Positions 1 through 9,689 are shown, counted from the stretch's first letter. The stretch: DNA of 64,000 nucleotides from Flavobacterium paronense (GCF_030409795.1 NZ_JAUFQN010000019.1:2356001-2420000), one strand, 5' to 3'. Notes: generated by a model from the letters alone, not told the origin. Program-made: numbers and translations.

Positions 1-60
1 TTGCAAAAGTTAGACGTTATACTTATTATTAACAGAATAAGATTATTAATTCATTAGGGT

Positions 61-98
61 AAAATCCGTTTGATCTGTTTAAAGTCAAACGGATTTTT
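61..98 (+). terminator. Rho-independent terminator of a gene upstream of the window
   Basis: A 13-base stem (AAAATCCGTTTGA paired with TCAAACGGATTTT) closes an 11-base loop and ends in a T run. No gene lies before it inside the window, so it probably ends a plus-strand gene beyond the left edge. The bases from 99 to 192 show no further feature I can support. Confidence 0.7.
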
Positions 99-192
99 GA
101 TGTTATCAACATTTTTTTGTTAATAAATGCGTTTTATATTAAATTAATTATTACTTTTCGCCTCTAATTTGACCCCGCCAAATCTATTATTT

Positions 193-567
193 ATGAAAAA
201 AATCTTTTTTAGTTTACTGGTTATGAGTTGTTTTGCTTTCAATGATGGAGATACAAAAATGCAAACATACAGTTATGGTCACAACGGAATGGAGTTTGTA
301 GCCCGTGAAGGCAAGGGAATGATTATCGTTAGCACATACAATTCTAAAATGACTATTCGTCAGGATATTGCTTATAAAATTTATCAATTATATGCAAATG
401 ATAGATTAACATCTGGGCCAAAAACAACCATCTGTGGTGATGAAGCTGATGTAACCGGAAAGTGCATTATCAGAAAAAAAGATAATCTTATCTCTCTAGA
501 CTTTTATTATGAATTGGTTGAATGGAAATCAGGACTAAAAGAAATGTATAAAAAGAAAACTAAATAA
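193..567 (+). CDS. Small secreted protein of unknown function
   Basis: 124 residues starting at the Met before KKIFFSLLVMSCFAF, a short basic-hydrophobic signal peptide. An in-frame ATG 24 bases upstream would put eight non-signal-like residues in front and is less likely. The mature part is polar and predicted soluble, with two Cys (in TTICGDE and GKCIIR) that could form a disulfide after export, and a lysine-rich tail. I recognise no family. It is a single-gene unit facing aconitase, and the two share a bidirectional terminator. The function is unknown; only the signal peptide and periplasmic or secreted location are inferred. Confidence 0.75.
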   Translation: MKKIFFSLLVMSCFAFNDGDTKMQTYSYGHNGMEFVAREGKGMIIVSTYNSKMTIRQDIAYKIYQLYANDRLTSGPKTTICGDEADVTGKCIIRKKDNLISLDFYYELVEWKSGLKEMYKKKTK

Positions 568-569
568 AA

Positions 570-601
570 AAAATGCTCAACAAATGTTGAGCATTTTTTT
601 T
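570..601. terminator. Bidirectional terminator between the small secreted protein and aconitase
   Basis: Perfect 9-bp stem ATGCTCAAC / GTTGAGCAT (573-581 and 586-594) with loop AAAT, flanked by an A run on the left and a T run on the right. It can terminate both the plus-strand gene ending at 567 and the minus-strand gene ending at 620. Confidence 0.85.
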
Positions 602-619
602 ATAAATTAATCCAATCAA

Positions 620-2884
620 TTAAGCTTTCCCAGCAGCAATCAAGTTCAAAGCAGATCCAGCTACATACCAACCTATTTGGCTAGCATTGTAGGTGTGATT
701 TGCCAAAATAACATCTCTTGAACCATCAGCATGAACAAACTCTAAGGATAACGGTTTACCTGGAGCAAATTCTGTTAAGTCTAAGAAATTGATTGTATCG
801 TTCTCCTGAATTTTATCATAATCAGCTTCGTTAGCAAAAGTTAATGCTAACATTCCTTGTTTTTTCAAGTTGGTTTCGTGAATACGGGCAAATGATTTTA
901 CCAAAACAGCTTTAACACCTAAAAATCTTGGTTCCATGGCAGCATGCTCTCTTGAAGAACCTTCACCATAATTTTGGTCGCCAACAACTATTGAAGGAAC
1001 ACCAGCAGCTTTGTATGCTCTTGCCACACTAGGAACCGGACCATATTCTCCTGTTAATTGGTTTTTAACTTTGTTAGCTTCTTGATTATAAGCATTCACT
1101 GCGCCAATCAACATATTATTGGAAATATTGTCTAAATGTCCACGAAAACGCAACCATGGTCCAGCCATTGAGATGTGATCTGTCGTACATTTTCCAAAAG
1201 CTTTGATTAACAATTTGGCTCCAGTAATGTTTTTTCCATCCCAAGCATCAAATGGCGCTAACAGCTGTAATCTATCTGAAGTTTCACTCACCAAAATTTG
1301 AACATTAGAACCATCGGCTGCCGGAGCTTGAAAACCTGCATCCACTACATCAAATCCTCTTTTTGGCAACTCATCACCGTATGGTGGATTCAGTTTTACC
1401 TCTTCCCCTTTATCGTTTAATAAAGTATCCGTAATTGGATTAAAACTTAAATCACCAGCAATAGCTAAAGCAGCAACCATTTCTGGTGAAGTTACAAAAG
1501 CATGTGTATTTGGATTTCCATCGGCACGTTTAGAGAAATTTCTATTGAACGAATGTACGATGGTATTTTTTTCTTGTTTATCAGCACCAGCTCTGTCCCA
1601 TTGTCCAATACATGGGCCACAGGCATTAGTAAAAACTTTAGTCCCCATTTTTTCGAAAGTGGCAATGATTCCATCTCTTTCGATAGTGTACCTGATTTGC
1701 TCTGAACCCGGATTGATTCCAAATTCTGCCTTTGGTGTAATTCCATGAGCAACCGCTTGTTCCACAATTGAAGCAGCGCGAGCCATATCTTCATATGATG
1801 AATTTGTACACGAACCAATTAATCCCCATTCAATTTTTAATGGCCAACCGTTAGCAGCAGCTTCCGCTTTCATTTTGGAAACTGGAGTTCCTCTGTCTGG
1901 TGTAAATGGCCCGTTGATATGTGGTTCTAATTCTGATAAATTGATTTCAATAACTTGGTCAAAATACTGCTCCGGATTGGCATAAACCTCATCATCTCCT
2001 GTTAAATATTTTGCCACTTTATCGGCAGCATCAACGATATCTTGTCGGTCGGTCGCAGCTAAATATCGTCTCATTGAATCGTCGTAGCCAAAAGTAGAAG
2101 TTGTTGCTCCAATCTCGGCACCCATATTACAGATGGTTCCTTTTCCGGTGCAAGACATATTTATAGCGCCTTCTCCAAAATATTCTACAATAGCTCCAGT
2201 TCCTCCTTTTACAGTAAGAATATCAGCCACTTTCAGAATTACATCTTTAGGCGCTGTCCAACCGTTAAGTTTTCCAGTCAATTTTACTCCTATTAATTTT
2301 GGAAATTTTAATTCCCATGACATACCAGACATAACGTCTACAGCATCTGCTCCACCAACACCAATAGCTAACATTCCTAATCCACCGGCATTTACTGTGT
2401 GTGAATCGGTGCCAATCATCATTCCGCCAGGAAACGCGTAATTTTCTAAAACGATTTGGTGAATAATTCCAGAGCCCGGTTTCCAAAAACCAATTCCGTA
2501 TTTATTAGATACTGAAGAAAGAAAATCGAATACCTCTTTTGATTGTGAATTGGCAACGGCTAAATCGGTTGTAGCACCAACTTTGGCCTGGATTAAGTGG
2601 TCACAATGAACCGTAGTTGGAACAGCAACTGTCTTTTTTCCGGCATGCATAAATTGCAATAATGCCATTTGAGCAGTTGCATCCTGACAAGCTACTCTAT
2701 CGGGAGCAAAATCAACATAATCCTTTCCACGAGTAAAAGCTTGTGTTGGATTTCCTTCCCATAAATGTGAATATAAAATCTTTTCTGAAAGTGTCAATGG
2801 TCGTCCAACTATTTGCCGAGCTTTATCAACTCTTTCAGCCATAGTAGCATACACTTTTTTAATCATTTCAATATCAAAAGCCAT
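620..2884 (-). CDS. acn: Aconitate hydratase (mitochondrial-type aconitase)
   Basis: 754 residues, the usual length for the Bacteroidota/mitochondrial-type aconitase. It isomerises citrate to isocitrate through cis-aconitate in the cytoplasmic TCA cycle. The three [4Fe-4S] cluster cysteines are visible: C359 in GSCTNSS, and C422 and C425 in ACGPCIGQW. Other family signatures are [21 protein letters not shown] (near 158-178) and the swivel-domain motif [14 protein letters not shown] near the C terminus. The start [10 protein letters not shown] follows a TAAATTTGC box by about 28 bases. It is monocistronic as far as I can see, with its own terminator at 570-601. No defect was noticed. Confidence 0.97.
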   Translation of the reverse strand: MAFDIEMIKKVYATMAERVDKARQIVGRPLTLSEKILYSHLWEGNPTQAFTRGKDYVDFAPDRVACQDATAQMALLQFMHAGKKTVAVPTTVHCDHLIQAKVGATTDLAVANSQSKEVFDFLSSVSNKYGIGFWKPGSGIIHQIVLENYAFPGGMMIGTDSHTVNAGGLGMLAIGVGGADAVDVMSGMSWELKFPKLIGVKLTGKLNGWTAPKDVILKVADILTVKGGTGAIVEYFGEGAINMSCTGKGTICNMGAEIGATTSTFGYDDSMRRYLAATDRQDIVDAADKVAKYLTGDDEVYANPEQYFDQVIEINLSELEPHINGPFTPDRGTPVSKMKAEAAANGWPLKIEWGLIGSCTNSSYEDMARAASIVEQAVAHGITPKAEFGINPGSEQIRYTIERDGIIATFEKMGTKVFTNACGPCIGQWDRAGADKQEKNTIVHSFNRNFSKRADGNPNTHAFVTSPEMVAALAIAGDLSFNPITDTLLNDKGEEVKLNPPYGDELPKRGFDVVDAGFQAPAADGSNVQILVSETSDRLQLLAPFDAWDGKNITGAKLLIKAFGKCTTDHISMAGPWLRFRGHLDNISNNMLIGAVNAYNQEANKVKNQLTGEYGPVPSVARAYKAAGVPSIVVGDQNYGEGSSREHAAMEPRFLGVKAVLVKSFARIHETNLKKQGMLALTFANEADYDKIQENDTINFLDLTEFAPGKPLSLEFVHADGSRDVILANHTYNASQIGWYVAGSALNLIAAGKA

Positions 2885-2911
2885 AGTATTTTGGGTTTAT
2901 TTGTTTGCTGT

Positions 2912-2920
2912 GCAAATTTA
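2912..2920 (-). promoter_or_regulatory. Candidate -7 box of the aconitase promoter
   Basis: Minus-strand TAAATTTGC matches the Bacteroidota -7 consensus TAnnTTTGC. Transcription would start about 22 bases before the aconitase ATG. No TTG at the usual 17-23 base spacing upstream was found, so the -33 element is weak or absent. Confidence 0.5.
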
Positions 2921-3050
2921 CGAAAACGTTGTACTTTTATAAAAGTTTTTAATAAAATATATTGGTTTGATTCGCTATTTTACGAAATGATAGTTTTTGG
3001 TATTGCTTTTTTACAAATAGTTTAAATAAAGCTTTATAAAATGACTATTC

Positions 3051-4160
3051 TTAATTTTTATCCCTCAAATCCATTATGGGTTTTTCATAAAAACTATAGA
3101 AAATATAACTAACTATCACTGTAGTTGTCAAATACAATGCAGTAATAAAATGAAGATGCAATAGAGTAGTATTCTTTTTGTCAAAAAACAACATAAATAA
3201 CTGCAACAAAACGCTGTAATGAAGCAGATAAATAGAGTAAGATATTTTGCTAATAAAGACAACCGGGAGTTTTATGAATGCTGTTGTTATTTCTAACTGA
3301 GAAAAGAAAGGAACAAAAAAAGCTACAGAAAGTGATGTTAAAGGTAGATAAACAACATTCCACACAAATGGATGATTTCCTGGTAAAATTTGTAAAAAAC
3401 CCATTCCAAAATACATGAAAAGCATAAAAAAACTTCCAACCATTGCTAATATAAATTTAAATTTTATAAAAAAATTGGCATAATTAATACTAATCCATGC
3501 GGTTAGAACACCAGTTAAAATTGCATCCAGTCTATAAATCATAACTGCTTTCAGAGAAACATTCCACTCGTCTATTGTTGTAGTTTGATGATTTGATTGA
3601 TAAACAATTTTAAAAAAAATAAATACTGCAATTAGAAACAAGGTAATTATCAAAAAGAATCTATTCTTGTTTTTTGGTTTGAAAAAAAATGAAAATAACA
3701 AAAGTGAAAATGGTAAAAGAAAATAAGCCCATTCTTCAACAGACAAGCTCCATGATTCTGGAAAAAAAGTGGACATTTTGGAAAAACCGTTATGTAGAAA
3801 TATAAAATACAAACCCAAATTTGGCATTGAATAACTTAAACTCATCGTAATTACAATATTGATGAGTAACACCAAATAGTAATTGGGTAATGTCCTAAAC
3901 CACCTTCTTTTAAGAAATCCAAAAACACTTGAGATCGTAAAATCATCTTTCATGTAAATTTTATAAAGAATCCTCCCAATCAAAAAACCACTCAACACAA
4001 AGAAAAATTCAACGCCTAAAAATCCAAAAAGGGCAAATAACTGTCGAATTAATCCATCCTCCGGAACATAAATCCAAAGAATGTGCGAACACAAAACCAT
4101 ACAAATTGCCATGGCACGCATTAAATCTAATCCAAAAACTCTTTGTGCTTTATCTGCCAT
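3051..4160 (-). CDS. Acyltransferase family 3 (OafA/YrhL-like) membrane protein
   Basis: 369 residues, almost entirely hydrophobic with about ten predicted membrane helices, typical of the acyltransferase-3 family that moves acyl groups onto periplasmic sugars. The N terminus carries the family R-x10-H motif (R15 and H26 in LDLMRAMAICMVLCSHILW), and SWSLSVEEWAYFLLP matches the second family signature. Its start overlaps the end of the preceding gene (4150-5286) by 11 bases, so the two are translationally coupled, and the proteins are clearly paralogous. The sugar substrate (O-antigen, exopolysaccharide or other glycan) cannot be read from sequence. Confidence 0.9.
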   Translation of the reverse strand: MADKAQRVFGLDLMRAMAICMVLCSHILWIYVPEDGLIRQLFALFGFLGVEFFFVLSGFLIGRILYKIYMKDDFTISSVFGFLKRRWFRTLPNYYLVLLINIVITMSLSYSMPNLGLYFIFLHNGFSKMSTFFPESWSLSVEEWAYFLLPFSLLLFSFFFKPKNKNRFFLIITLFLIAVFIFFKIVYQSNHQTTTIDEWNVSLKAVMIYRLDAILTGVLTAWISINYANFFIKFKFILAMVGSFFMLFMYFGMGFLQILPGNHPFVWNVVYLPLTSLSVAFFVPFFSQLEITTAFIKLPVVFISKISYSIYLLHYSVLLQLFMLFFDKKNTTLLHLHFITALYLTTTVIVSYIFYSFYEKPIMDLRDKN

Positions 4161-5286
4161 TCAGCTTAAACGTTTTAGTTCTGTACTCATTGATTGGTTT
4201 TTCAAAATAAGTATATAAAAGATAACTCGAGCTAACAGTAATTAGCAAATACAAGATAGTAAATAAATTTAACTGCCAAATACTAAAATTAGTCGTGTCG
4301 ATTAAATATTTCAGAAGGAAAAGAATACAACTGTAATGCAGTAAATAAACCGAATACGATATTCTACATACAAATGAAATTAGATTTCCAATAGCTTCTG
4401 AAGGTCTCTCCAAATGCAATAAAAATGGGAAAAACATACATATTGCCAATGAAACTAATGGCAAACATAAAATATTCCAAAACCAGGAGGCATTTGTCAA
4501 TCTAAATTTAAAGACAACTACGCAAAGTAAAAGCATCAGGAATAACAAAATCCCAACACTTAAAAACAATGTTCTTTTTGACAATACAAATTCTTTGTAA
4601 TTCTGATAAAAACAACCAAATAACACGCCAATCAAAACCGAATCAATCCTGTAAATTACTACTGAGCGAACGTTAAAACTCCAAAGTCTTAAATCTAAAT
4701 TAGTAGAAAATATATCGTAATTTATTTTTAGAAAAAAGAGTAAAATCATGAATCCAACTGTTACACTTAGAAACACAATTTTTTTGGAAGCTTTGATAAA
4801 TAAATTTGAAAAAATAAGCAATAAAAAAACAAGAAAAATATAGCCTATTTCTTTAACAGGCAAACTCCACGATTCTGGAAAAAAAGATGAAACCGGAGAA
4901 GCAAAATTTTGAAGTAGCAGAAAATATTTCCAAATTCCGGAAATTGAAAACCCAAATGATATAAAAATAACAGTATTGATTAAAATGACCAGATAATACG
5001 TTGGTAAAAGCCGTAACAATCTTCTGTAAACAAAAATTGATGCCTCTTTCAAAGTATAGCTCCCGCTTAAAAACTGCTTATAAAGTATTCCACCAATCAA
5101 AAAACCACTTAATACGATGAATAATTCAATACCTAAAAAACCACTTATGTCTTGCAATTTACCCAGAATTCCATTTGAATTGTATATCCACGAAGTATGA
5201 GAAAACAGAATCATGCTTACAGCGAGTACTCTCAGCAAATCCAATCCAAAAAACCTTTTTGCATTTAATTGTTTTGTATTATTCAT
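4150..5286 (-). CDS. Acyltransferase family 3 (OafA/YrhL-like) membrane protein, first of a tandem pair
   Basis: 378 residues, multi-spanning membrane protein. It has the same R-x10-H motif (R19 and H30 in LDLLRVLAVSMILFSHTSW) and the same overall layout as the downstream gene, so the two probably arose by tandem duplication. The second family motif has drifted: SWSLPVKEIGYIF replaces the usual SWSLSVEE. The gene is divergent from 5308-6435 with only 21 bases between the start codons. It presumably acylates a cell-envelope glycan; acceptor and donor are unknown. Confidence 0.88.
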   Translation of the reverse strand: MNNTKQLNAKRFFGLDLLRVLAVSMILFSHTSWIYNSNGILGKLQDISGFLGIELFIVLSGFLIGGILYKQFLSGSYTLKEASIFVYRRLLRLLPTYYLVILINTVIFISFGFSISGIWKYFLLLQNFASPVSSFFPESWSLPVKEIGYIFLVFLLLIFSNLFIKASKKIVFLSVTVGFMILLFFLKINYDIFSTNLDLRLWSFNVRSVVIYRIDSVLIGVLFGCFYQNYKEFVLSKRTLFLSVGILLFLMLLLCVVVFKFRLTNASWFWNILCLPLVSLAICMFFPFLLHLERPSEAIGNLISFVCRISYSVYLLHYSCILFLLKYLIDTTNFSIWQLNLFTILYLLITVSSSYLLYTYFEKPINEYRTKTFKLNGR

Positions 5287-5301
5287 AAAAATGTAAATTT
5301 G
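5274..5301 (+). promoter_or_regulatory. Bacteroidota promoter for the gene at 5308
   Basis: TTG (5274-5276), 17-base spacer, TAAATTTG (5294-5301): a full match to TTG-N17-23-TAnnTTTG. Transcription would begin only a few bases before the ATG at 5308, giving a leaderless or nearly leaderless mRNA. The -33 element lies inside the first codons of the divergent acyltransferase gene. Confidence 0.6.
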
Positions 5302-5307
5302 ACATCG

Positions 5308-6435
5308 ATGAGAAAACCAAAGATATATAAAATTTTAGGAGTAATAATTTTACTAACTATTCTTGGTGGCGGAATTTGGTATTGGCAATTACCTAACCGT
5401 CACAAAGCGATTGTGAAGTCGTATTTGTTTGAAAAATTAGGTATCGTAAATCCAAATTGGAAAGTCGAAAACAAATCAGAAACCTATAAAATGATTTCGC
5501 CTGAATTTTATATCGATGGGATTTATAAGTCGATGGAAGGCCCAAAAGCGTCTAATTATGTGCAACTTTCTCAAGATTCGACTTTGCTTTGGCTAACTGG
5601 CTTTCATGTAAAAGCAATTGACAATAAATCATTACAAGCCATTTCAAAGGATTTTATTTGTCATACCAATATTGATTTTAATGACGTTAAATACTATAGT
5701 TCATTGCATTTAGAAAAGCGAATTGGCAAGCATTATCCGCGATTGACATCGCTTTCTCATGGTATGGAAAATTTCAGTTTTCCTGCTGGTTATGGTGTTC
5801 CGATGAATGGAAATGAGTTTCTGTATGTTACGACACAATCTTTAAATCACAATCTTCCTGATGCTAACTTTTGGATGCGCCATGAAGTGGACATTAACTA
5901 TTCACGAGAGAAAAACATGAAACCATTGATGAGCCGAACTGCTTTTATCATGCTTCCGTTTGACAAATCTGACCCTTATAAATCACCTTTAGATCCAGGC
6001 ACTAATCAATGCATCCCGGTTGAAACCAAAAACCATACTTATGATGATGGACATGGTAATAAATTTTCAGGGCATTGGGTAATTCCTATTGGAAAAAACA
6101 CTTACAGAAGTGAGGTAAACAGTCAATTGGAAATTCAGGATAGTTTGCGTTTGCATGCTGCGGCTATTCATGTTCATCCGTTTGCTACTCAAATATCATT
6201 ATTTGACAAAACAACAAACAAAGCTATTTTTAACAGCAAAATTGTAAATCACAAAGGAAAAATTGGCTTAACCAGCATTGACCCTTTTTCTTCTGTAGAA
6301 GGTATTTGGCTGTACAAGAATCATAAGTATGAAATTGTACTCGATGTTGACAACACCAGTAAAGTAAGCCAAGACATGATGGGAAGTATGTTTTTGTTCT
6401 TTTACGATAAGGAATTGGATGATTTACTAAAATGA
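5308..6435 (+). CDS. Membrane-anchored or secreted protein with possible PHM-like copper-site motifs
   Basis: 375 residues from the Met of MRKPKIYKIL. An upstream in-frame ATG at 5269 would overlap the divergent gene and precede the promoter. Residues 8-27 form one hydrophobic N-terminal segment, so the rest is periplasmic or exported. The body is rich in His: H119, H151, H181, H192, then H288-x-H290 in AAAIHVHPF and a Met pair (357-358) in SQDMMGSMFLFFY. An H-x-H followed about 70 residues later by a Met next to an aromatic strand is how I remember the CuB site of peptidylglycine/dopamine monooxygenases. That resemblance is an inference. It could equally be an unrelated beta-sandwich protein. 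It ends one base before the convergent moxR gene. Confidence 0.75.
   Translation: MRKPKIYKILGVIILLTILGGGIWYWQLPNRHKAIVKSYLFEKLGIVNPNWKVENKSETYKMISPEFYIDGIYKSMEGPKASNYVQLSQDSTLLWLTGFHVKAIDNKSLQAISKDFICHTNIDFNDVKYYSSLHLEKRIGKHYPRLTSLSHGMENFSFPAGYGVPMNGNEFLYVTTQSLNHNLPDANFWMRHEVDINYSREKNMKPLMSRTAFIMLPFDKSDPYKSPLDPGTNQCIPVETKNHTYDDGHGNKFSGHWVIPIGKNTYRSEVNSQLEIQDSLRLHAAAIHVHPFATQISLFDKTTNKAIFNSKIVNHKGKIGLTSIDPFSSVEGIWLYKNHKYEIVLDVDNTSKVSQDMMGSMFLFFYDKELDDLLK
5318..5325 (-). promoter_or_regulatory. Candidate -7 box for the acyltransferase pair
   Basis: Minus-strand TATCTTTG matches TAnnTTTG and would give a leader of roughly 27 bases before the ATG at 5286. It lies inside the 5' coding end of the plus-strand gene, so the two divergent promoters overlap each other's coding sequence. 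No good -33 TTG was found. Confidence 0.35.
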
Positions 6436-6436
6436 A

Positions 6437-7390
6437 TTAAAGTAATTTGTCTATAATCATCTCTTCTGTAATTCCTTCAGCATCTGCTTTGTAATTTTTG
6501 ATAATTCTGTGACGAAGAATTCCGGTGGCTACAGCTTTTACGTCTTCAATATCTGGTGAAAATTTTCCGTTGAAAGCAGCGTTGGCTTTAGCAGCCAAAA
6601 TTAAATTCTGTGAGGCTCTTGGACCTGCTCCCCAATCTAAATAATTTTTAATATAATCATTAGACAACGGATTGTTTGGGCGTGTTTTGCTTACCAAAGT
6701 GACCGCATATTCTATCACATTATCTGTCACTGGAATTCTTCGAATTAACTGTTGAAAATCTATAATTTCCTGTGCTTGAAACAATGGATTAATTACTGGT
6801 TTTGCATCAGATGTCGTGCTTTTTACTACATCAACTTCTTCAGAAAACGAAGGATAATCCAGCTTTATTGCAAACATAAAACGGTCTAATTGCGCTTCCG
6901 GTAAAGGATACGTTCCTTCTTGCTCAATTGGGTTTTGCGTTGCTAAAACAAAATAAGGTAAATCTAATTTATAATTCTGCCCTGCAATAGTTACCGAACG
7001 TTCCTGCATAGCTTCTAACAAAGCAGCTTGGGTTTTTGGTGGTGTTCTGTTAATCTCGTCGGCCAAAATAATATTGGCAAAAATTGGTCCTTTAATAAAC
7101 TTAAAATGACGGCTTTCATCCAAAATTTCACTTCCCAAAATATCCGAAGGCATTAAATCAGGAGTAAACTGTATTCTTTTAAAATCTAATCCTAAGGCTT
7201 GCGAAATCGTATTCACCATCAAGGTTTTAGCCAAACCCGGAACACCAACTAAAAGTGCGTGTCCACCCGAAAATATGCTGAGTAAAATTTGATCAATCAC
7301 ATCGTCTTGACCTACAATTATCTTAGCAATCTCTTTTTTAAGTTCAATTCTTTTCTGAACTAAATTTTGAATGGCGGCAACGTCTGACAT
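6437..7390 (-). CDS. MoxR-family AAA+ ATPase
   Basis: 317 residues, normal for MoxR ATPases. Walker A is GVPGLAKT (49-56), Walker B is IILADEINR (107-115), and sensor 1 is in VLATQNP (148-154). MoxR proteins are chaperone-like ATPases that usually work with von Willebrand A or DUF58 proteins on metal insertion or envelope protein maturation. Those partners are not next to it here. Instead it follows three SurA-type chaperone genes on the same strand after a 57-base gap, so co-transcription with envelope folding factors is plausible. No terminator was seen in the single base separating it from the convergent gene. Confidence 0.93.
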   Translation of the reverse strand: MSDVAAIQNLVQKRIELKKEIAKIIVGQDDVIDQILLSIFSGGHALLVGVPGLAKTLMVNTISQALGLDFKRIQFTPDLMPSDILGSEILDESRHFKFIKGPIFANIILADEINRTPPKTQAALLEAMQERSVTIAGQNYKLDLPYFVLATQNPIEQEGTYPLPEAQLDRFMFAIKLDYPSFSEEVDVVKSTTSDAKPVINPLFQAQEIIDFQQLIRRIPVTDNVIEYAVTLVSKTRPNNPLSNDYIKNYLDWGAGPRASQNLILAAKANAAFNGKFSPDIEDVKAVATGILRHRIIKNYKADAEGITEEMIIDKLL

Positions 7391-7447
7391 CTTTATTTAG
7401 AATTTAATGATTAAGGAATAAGGATTTCAATAAGCTAACTTTATATA

Positions 7448-8854
7448 TTATTTTTTTAACCAATTGTTAGTGAAAGTACAATCTTTATACTCACCGTTAA
7501 TTTTTATGTAAGTTTCTTTAATTTTTTCATCCGTCCATTTTGCAATGGCTTTGATTTGTTTTTCCTTTAGTGCCAAATCTTTAATTTTTACATAATCTCG
7601 GGCATAATCCGCAGTATGCTGATCAATTCTATCCGTTACTGTTATGATTTTGTATTTTTTACCACTTCTTGGATCATCATCTAAAATTGGAGCTGTGATT
7701 GCTTTGTCTTTTAAATTAGAAACTTCGCTGTACAAACTTGGATCCATTTTTGTTAATTCAAAGTGCGTATCTTGTGTTTTTGGGTTAATCAAAACACCAC
7801 CATTGGCGCGAGTTTCTTTTTCATCTGACATTGTTCTTGCAGCTTCGGCAAAAGTAATTTCTCCATCTTGGATTTTCTTTTTTATTAAAAGAATTTTTTC
7901 TTTGGCATCTTTTAGTGATTGGTCAGATACTTTTGGCATCATAAGTATATGTCGTAATTCAACTTCTTGACCTTTGATTTTTTCGACCATAATAATGTGA
8001 TAGCCATATTCTGTCTCAAACGGTTCCGAGATTTCGCCTTCACCTAATGAAAAAGCTACATCTTTAAATTCTTTTACGAATTGGGTTTTTCTATTGATTT
8101 TATAGAAACCACCACTAGAGGCTGAACCTCTATCATCAGAATAAATTACGGCTCTTGTCTTGAAACTTGCGCCAGCCAAAACTTCTGCTTTAAGTTCTTT
8201 TAATCTGGTGATTACTCTTTGCTTTTCTTCTTCAGATATTTTTGGAGCCACTACAATTTGTGCAACTTCCATTTCGGCTCCAAAAACAGGTAAATCACTT
8301 GCTGGAATAGCTTTAAAGAAATTACGTGTTTCTTCCGGAGTAATTTCGACACCATCAATTATTTTTCTCTGCATTTCGGCACCTAATTTATTGGTCTTAA
8401 TAATATCAAATAATTCGGTTCTGAATTCGTCTTCGCTACTTTTCTTGAAATATTGAATAACTTTATCCATTGAGCCCAATTGCTCAACCATATAATTTAC
8501 CTGCTCATTTAGTTTTTCTTTGATTTCTTCCTCTTTAACAATGATACTATCTTGAACCGCCTGATGTGCATACAATTTGTCTTCCAATAATTTACCCAAC
8601 ATCTGACAACGTGTAATATCTTTTATAGAATTTCCTTGGCTTGATAATTCCAAATAAGATTTATCAATATCCGAATCAAGTATAATATAATCACCAACTG
8701 TTGCAATAACACCATCAATTTTTTGCTTTTTGAAAGAAGTCACTACAGTCTTCGTTTTGACCGAGTCTTTAATAATTTCTTGTGCATTGGCAAAACAAAC
8801 CGTGCTAAGAATTGCAATAATTGCTATAGCAAGTTTGTTATTTGTATATTTCAT
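7448..8854 (-). CDS. SurA-like periplasmic peptidyl-prolyl isomerase with two parvulin domains
   Basis: 468 residues from the Met of MKYTNNKLAIAI, which starts a clean signal peptide ending near CFANA-QE. An upstream in-frame ATG at 8896 would add 14 residues and a longer overlap with the gene before. After a SurA N-like helical region come two parvulin domains. The first spans AQIVVAPK to GYHIIMVEKI with the motif SDDRGSASSGGFY. The second starts at ELRHILMMP with MSDEKETRANGGVL. Such proteins escort outer-membrane beta-barrels across the periplasm. Its start lies inside the 3' end of the preceding lipoprotein gene (17-base overlap), so translation is probably coupled. Confidence 0.9.
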   Translation of the reverse strand: MKYTNNKLAIAIIAILSTVCFANAQEIIKDSVKTKTVVTSFKKQKIDGVIATVGDYIILDSDIDKSYLELSSQGNSIKDITRCQMLGKLLEDKLYAHQAVQDSIIVKEEEIKEKLNEQVNYMVEQLGSMDKVIQYFKKSSEDEFRTELFDIIKTNKLGAEMQRKIIDGVEITPEETRNFFKAIPASDLPVFGAEMEVAQIVVAPKISEEEKQRVITRLKELKAEVLAGASFKTRAVIYSDDRGSASSGGFYKINRKTQFVKEFKDVAFSLGEGEISEPFETEYGYHIIMVEKIKGQEVELRHILMMPKVSDQSLKDAKEKILLIKKKIQDGEITFAEAARTMSDEKETRANGGVLINPKTQDTHFELTKMDPSLYSEVSNLKDKAITAPILDDDPRSGKKYKIITVTDRIDQHTADYARDYVKIKDLALKEKQIKAIAKWTDEKIKETYIKINGEYKDCTFTNNWLKK

Positions 8855-9686
8855 AATCATTGTTTTTAATGGCGTCATTAGTAATGTCTTTTTCAAATTT
8901 TTTAATCAATTCCAATTTTCTTTTGTTCAGCAGAACTTCCTTTAAAATTGGTTTACTATACTCAAATGGACTGATTTGATTTTTATCAATCACATTGGTT
9001 ATTTTTACAAGATAAACATCATTTTTATCCGTTTTTTCTATTCTCTTTCCTGAAACTATAAATTCATCTCTGTTGTCTGGTGTGATAAAAGGCAGTTTAG
9101 AATATACCTGACTCATATCTACCCAAACACTATCATTCATGGCAAAACTCTTGCATTGTAAAGCATAGGTTTCCCAAAACTTTTTATCCTTTTTGGAATA
9201 ATCAAAGAACTTGCTTTTTATGGTCCCAAACCGCGGATTGTTTTTTGAAAGATTGATATAACGCAATCTTACTAATGTTCCGTTGGTTTTGAAATTCTCT
9301 TTATTTTCTTCGTAATATTTTTTTAATTCTTCCTGATTTACAACGGTATCAACTGTTCTTTTTACTACTTCTTCAATGTAAGCTCTGGTGTATAAATCAA
9401 TTTTATACTGTTTAATTAATGTGTTATATTCTTTTTTTTTAGCATCACTAAGATTTATCTCAGCTGCTTCAATGAGTAACTTTTGACTTGCCCAACGATC
9501 AATAAAATCTCGGACTAAAAGCAAACTGTCTTCTTTTGAAGTTCCAACCGGAACTAAAGTTGCGATATCACTTTTGAATAAATAATTTTTTCCTACTCTG
9601 GCAATTGATTGAGATTTTTGTTGCGGTTTGAAATAATTACAGGAACAAACCAATAAAAAAACCAATAAAAAACTATTTCTAATCAT
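8838..9686 (-). CDS. SurA N-domain-like lipoprotein, probable envelope chaperone
   Basis: 282 residues. The N terminus MIRNSFLLVFLLVCSC is a lipoprotein signal with lipobox V-C-S-C, so the protein is lipid-anchored, probably in the outer membrane facing the periplasm. The rest resembles the helical chaperone part of SurA/PpiC proteins (long charged helices, a conserved FIDRWASQKLLIEAA stretch). I cannot see a convincing parvulin catalytic domain. It sits between two bona fide parvulin genes: 3 bases after the upstream gene and overlapping the downstream one. A role as a non-catalytic partner chaperone for outer-membrane proteins is inferred. Confidence 0.82.
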   Translation of the reverse strand: MIRNSFLLVFLLVCSCNYFKPQQKSQSIARVGKNYLFKSDIATLVPVGTSKEDSLLLVRDFIDRWASQKLLIEAAEINLSDAKKKEYNTLIKQYKIDLYTRAYIEEVVKRTVDTVVNQEELKKYYEENKENFKTNGTLVRLRYINLSKNNPRFGTIKSKFFDYSKKDKKFWETYALQCKSFAMNDSVWVDMSQVYSKLPFITPDNRDEFIVSGKRIEKTDKNDVYLVKITNVIDKNQISPFEYSKPILKEVLLNKRKLELIKKFEKDITNDAIKNNDYEIYK

Positions 9687-9689
9687 GTA

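Noticed and set aside
8855..8896. Upstream start adding 14 residues to the two-domain parvulin
   Set aside because: The added residues precede the signal peptide and lengthen the overlap with the previous gene; the start at 8854 gives a normal signal peptide.
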